64,000 nt of DNA, from contig CAXBEA010000006.1 of the NCBI GenBank assembly GCA_963974645.1, positions 3,857-67,856 on the forward strand, read 5' to 3'. Positions 62,701 to 64,000 of this stretch are shown here, piece by piece. Each line of letters opens with the position of its first letter. The stretch's first letter is position 1. This DNA comes from Motiliproteus sp963974645 (lineage in GTDB: Bacteria; Pseudomonadota; Gammaproteobacteria; Pseudomonadales; Balneatricaceae). Position numbers and translations under genes: made by a program. The notes under the pieces were generated by a model that worked only from the letters and a program-made list of their open reading frames with translations, had not been told where the DNA came from and searched no databases.

Positions 62701-64000
62701 CAAAAACTAGGGCTGTGGCTACTCTGCCTAGTCACAGCATTGGGTGCCCCACTCCAGGCGGCAGAGGATCTGGCTGATAGCAGCAGAGCCAACATCGATA
62801 ATCCCGCAGCCCCCTACCAAAGCGTAATCCAGGCACTGTTTCCCAAGGCGACCCGGATCGATGCCAAGCTGGCGGATTTTCCCGTTTATCCGGTCTATCA
62901 GCTGCAACAGTTGCTGGGCTACGCCTACGAATCCGACCAGCTCAGCGATCTGGCGGGCTTCTCTGGCAAACCGATCAAACTGATGGTTGGCTTGGAAACC
63001 GACGGACGCTTCAGCGGCGTTACCGTGCTCAACCATCACGAACCGGTGTTCCTGCATGGCCTTGGCCAGCAACCGCTGTTCGATTTTGTCGCTCAATACA
63101 GGGGGCGTTCGCTCAGGAATCCGATCGTCATTGGCAATAAAGAGCGGGGGAATAGTTCGATGGCCAGTGATGGCGGGCCGGTCATTATCGATGGTGTCAC
63201 CAAGGCTACCGTCTCGGTGATCATCATCAACGACACCGTACTCTCCTCATCGCTGCAGGTGGCGCGGAAAAAGCTCGAAGGTTTTTCGCAACCGATTGCG
63301 GCCAAACCCAAACCCGATCTGTTCGAGCGACTCAGTGGGGAGCAGCTGCTAGCGCGTGGCTATCTGCAACACTGGTACCTCTCCCGTGCTGAGGCGGAGC
63401 AACAGTTTGGACAACCCCTGAGCGACTATCCAGGTAACTATTCAGAGAGCGATTCAAACAACGACGCGAACCAGGATATAAGCACCAATACCAGCGAGAA
63501 TACCAGCGAGGACGCGCCGTTCAGCGAACTCTATTTCGCTTATCTCAATGCCCCGATCATTGGCCGCAACCTGCTCGGTGACGCCCGCTATCGGCAGCTG
63601 ATCGACAGCCTCAAGGCCGATGAACAGGTGCTGGCCGTGTTTTCGCGGGGACTCTTTGCCCATGTTGCCGAAACCTTCAAACCCGGTAGCGTACCGGGGC
63701 GGCTCTCGCTGCAGCAGCAGGGACTGTCGATCGAACTCCGTGACCTCAATCAGCTCGATATCGACACGGCCAACCAACTGCCCTTTAGAACCCAGCAGAT
63801 GCTGCGTTTTGAACAGGCCAATCTGTTCCGAATCAAAGGCCACGCCGGGTTTAATCCGGCCGCCGAAGCCTCGCTACAGCTGAATGCAACCCTGGAACGA
63901 AACCATCTGGTGCAGGATCATGCCCGCTTCGATGGTCTTGCCGATGCCTACGTCGTCAGCGATCAGCAGGCGGGGCACCTGCAGTCGCAGGGCCATAAGT
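62701..64000 (+). CDS. NosR-like FMN-binding protein (3' end outside window, start unclear)
   Basis: Open frame running off the window. It reads an export signal (QKLGLWLLCLVTALGAPLQA) and then the NosR/NirI N-terminal FMN-binding domain: VYPVYQLQQLLGYAYESDQL, DLAGFSGKPIKLMVGLETD, VLNHHEPVFLHGLG, DFVAQYRGRSL, VIIDGVTKATVSV, and later LNAPIIGRNLLGD, all typical of NosR. NosR supports nitrous-oxide reductase maturation; the rest (Fe-S and TM parts) lies beyond 64000. The frame is open from 62584 but has no ATG, GTG or TTG before TTG 62740, so the start is unknown; 62701 is where the signal-like part begins. Confidence 0.78.

Overview
This 64 kb window is chromosomal DNA of a marine-type, flagellated Gram-negative gammaproteobacterium, probably Oceanospirillales-like. 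The guess rests on the flagellar H-ring genes flgO/flgP/flgT, a complete type II secretion operon, a TonB2/TtpC energy-transduction operon, porins and the style of the housekeeping proteins. No rRNA, tRNA or CRISPR array was recognised. The first and last genes run off the window.

Layout. 1-4.2 kb holds housekeeping genes: an ABC-F ATPase cut by the window edge, a VOC protein, msrA, an acyl-CoA thioesterase and a CvfB-like S1 protein. 4.2-10.5 kb is a scarred accessory region. The fragments of an ABC transporter ATPase and of a cyclic-nucleotide-binding protein lie on its two sides. Between them are IS630 and IS1595 transposase remnants, a 785-aa cysteine-rich exported protein of unknown function, a PEP-CTERM-like protein and a divergent LuxR-type regulator. 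10.5-17.6 kb holds gltX, an orphan znuA with a Zur-like site, the flagellar flgP/flgO and flgT genes and a Bax-like glucosaminidase lipoprotein. 17.7-29.4 kb is a type II secretion locus, with gspC-gspN divergent from gspDEFGHIJKLM. 29.4-31.2 kb holds a MaoC-like hydratase and an MFS transporter.

The most striking part is 31.4-60.8 kb, a PQQ-dependent alcohol-oxidation island resembling the ped/exa clusters of Pseudomonas. It contains a quinoprotein alcohol dehydrogenase carrying the Asp-Tyr-Asp metal-site signature of lanthanide enzymes, a PedF-type cytochrome c and a PedG-type periplasmic protein. It also contains the four-gene PedA1-A2-B-C transporter (its Pseudomonas putida counterpart is linked to rare-earth-dependent growth), an ErbR/PedR1-like response regulator and a NosP-NahK-like nitric-oxide-sensing pair. 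Embedded in the island are a FecA-like TonB receptor with a complete DUF3450-TtpC-ExbB-ExbD-TonB-TPR operon, an NspS/MbaA-like polyamine-sensing PotD plus GGDEF-EAL pair, a second GGDEF-EAL protein, and an SsuABC-like importer. I infer an integrated module: metal (possibly lanthanide) uptake across both membranes, periplasmic alcohol oxidation with PQQ, electron transfer to cytochrome c, and control by NO, polyamine and c-di-GMP signalling. PQQ biosynthesis and aldehyde dehydrogenase genes are not in the window.

60.8-64 kb holds a short tandem-repeat array, a porin and the start of a NosR-like FMN-binding protein whose reading frame has no obvious start codon. Several intergenic repeats (an 81-bp element in two full copies and one partial copy, a 51-54-bp tandem unit, an 18-bp array and a 22-bp tandem repeat) and a 16-bp perfect palindrome before the quinoprotein gene are not explained by the genes.
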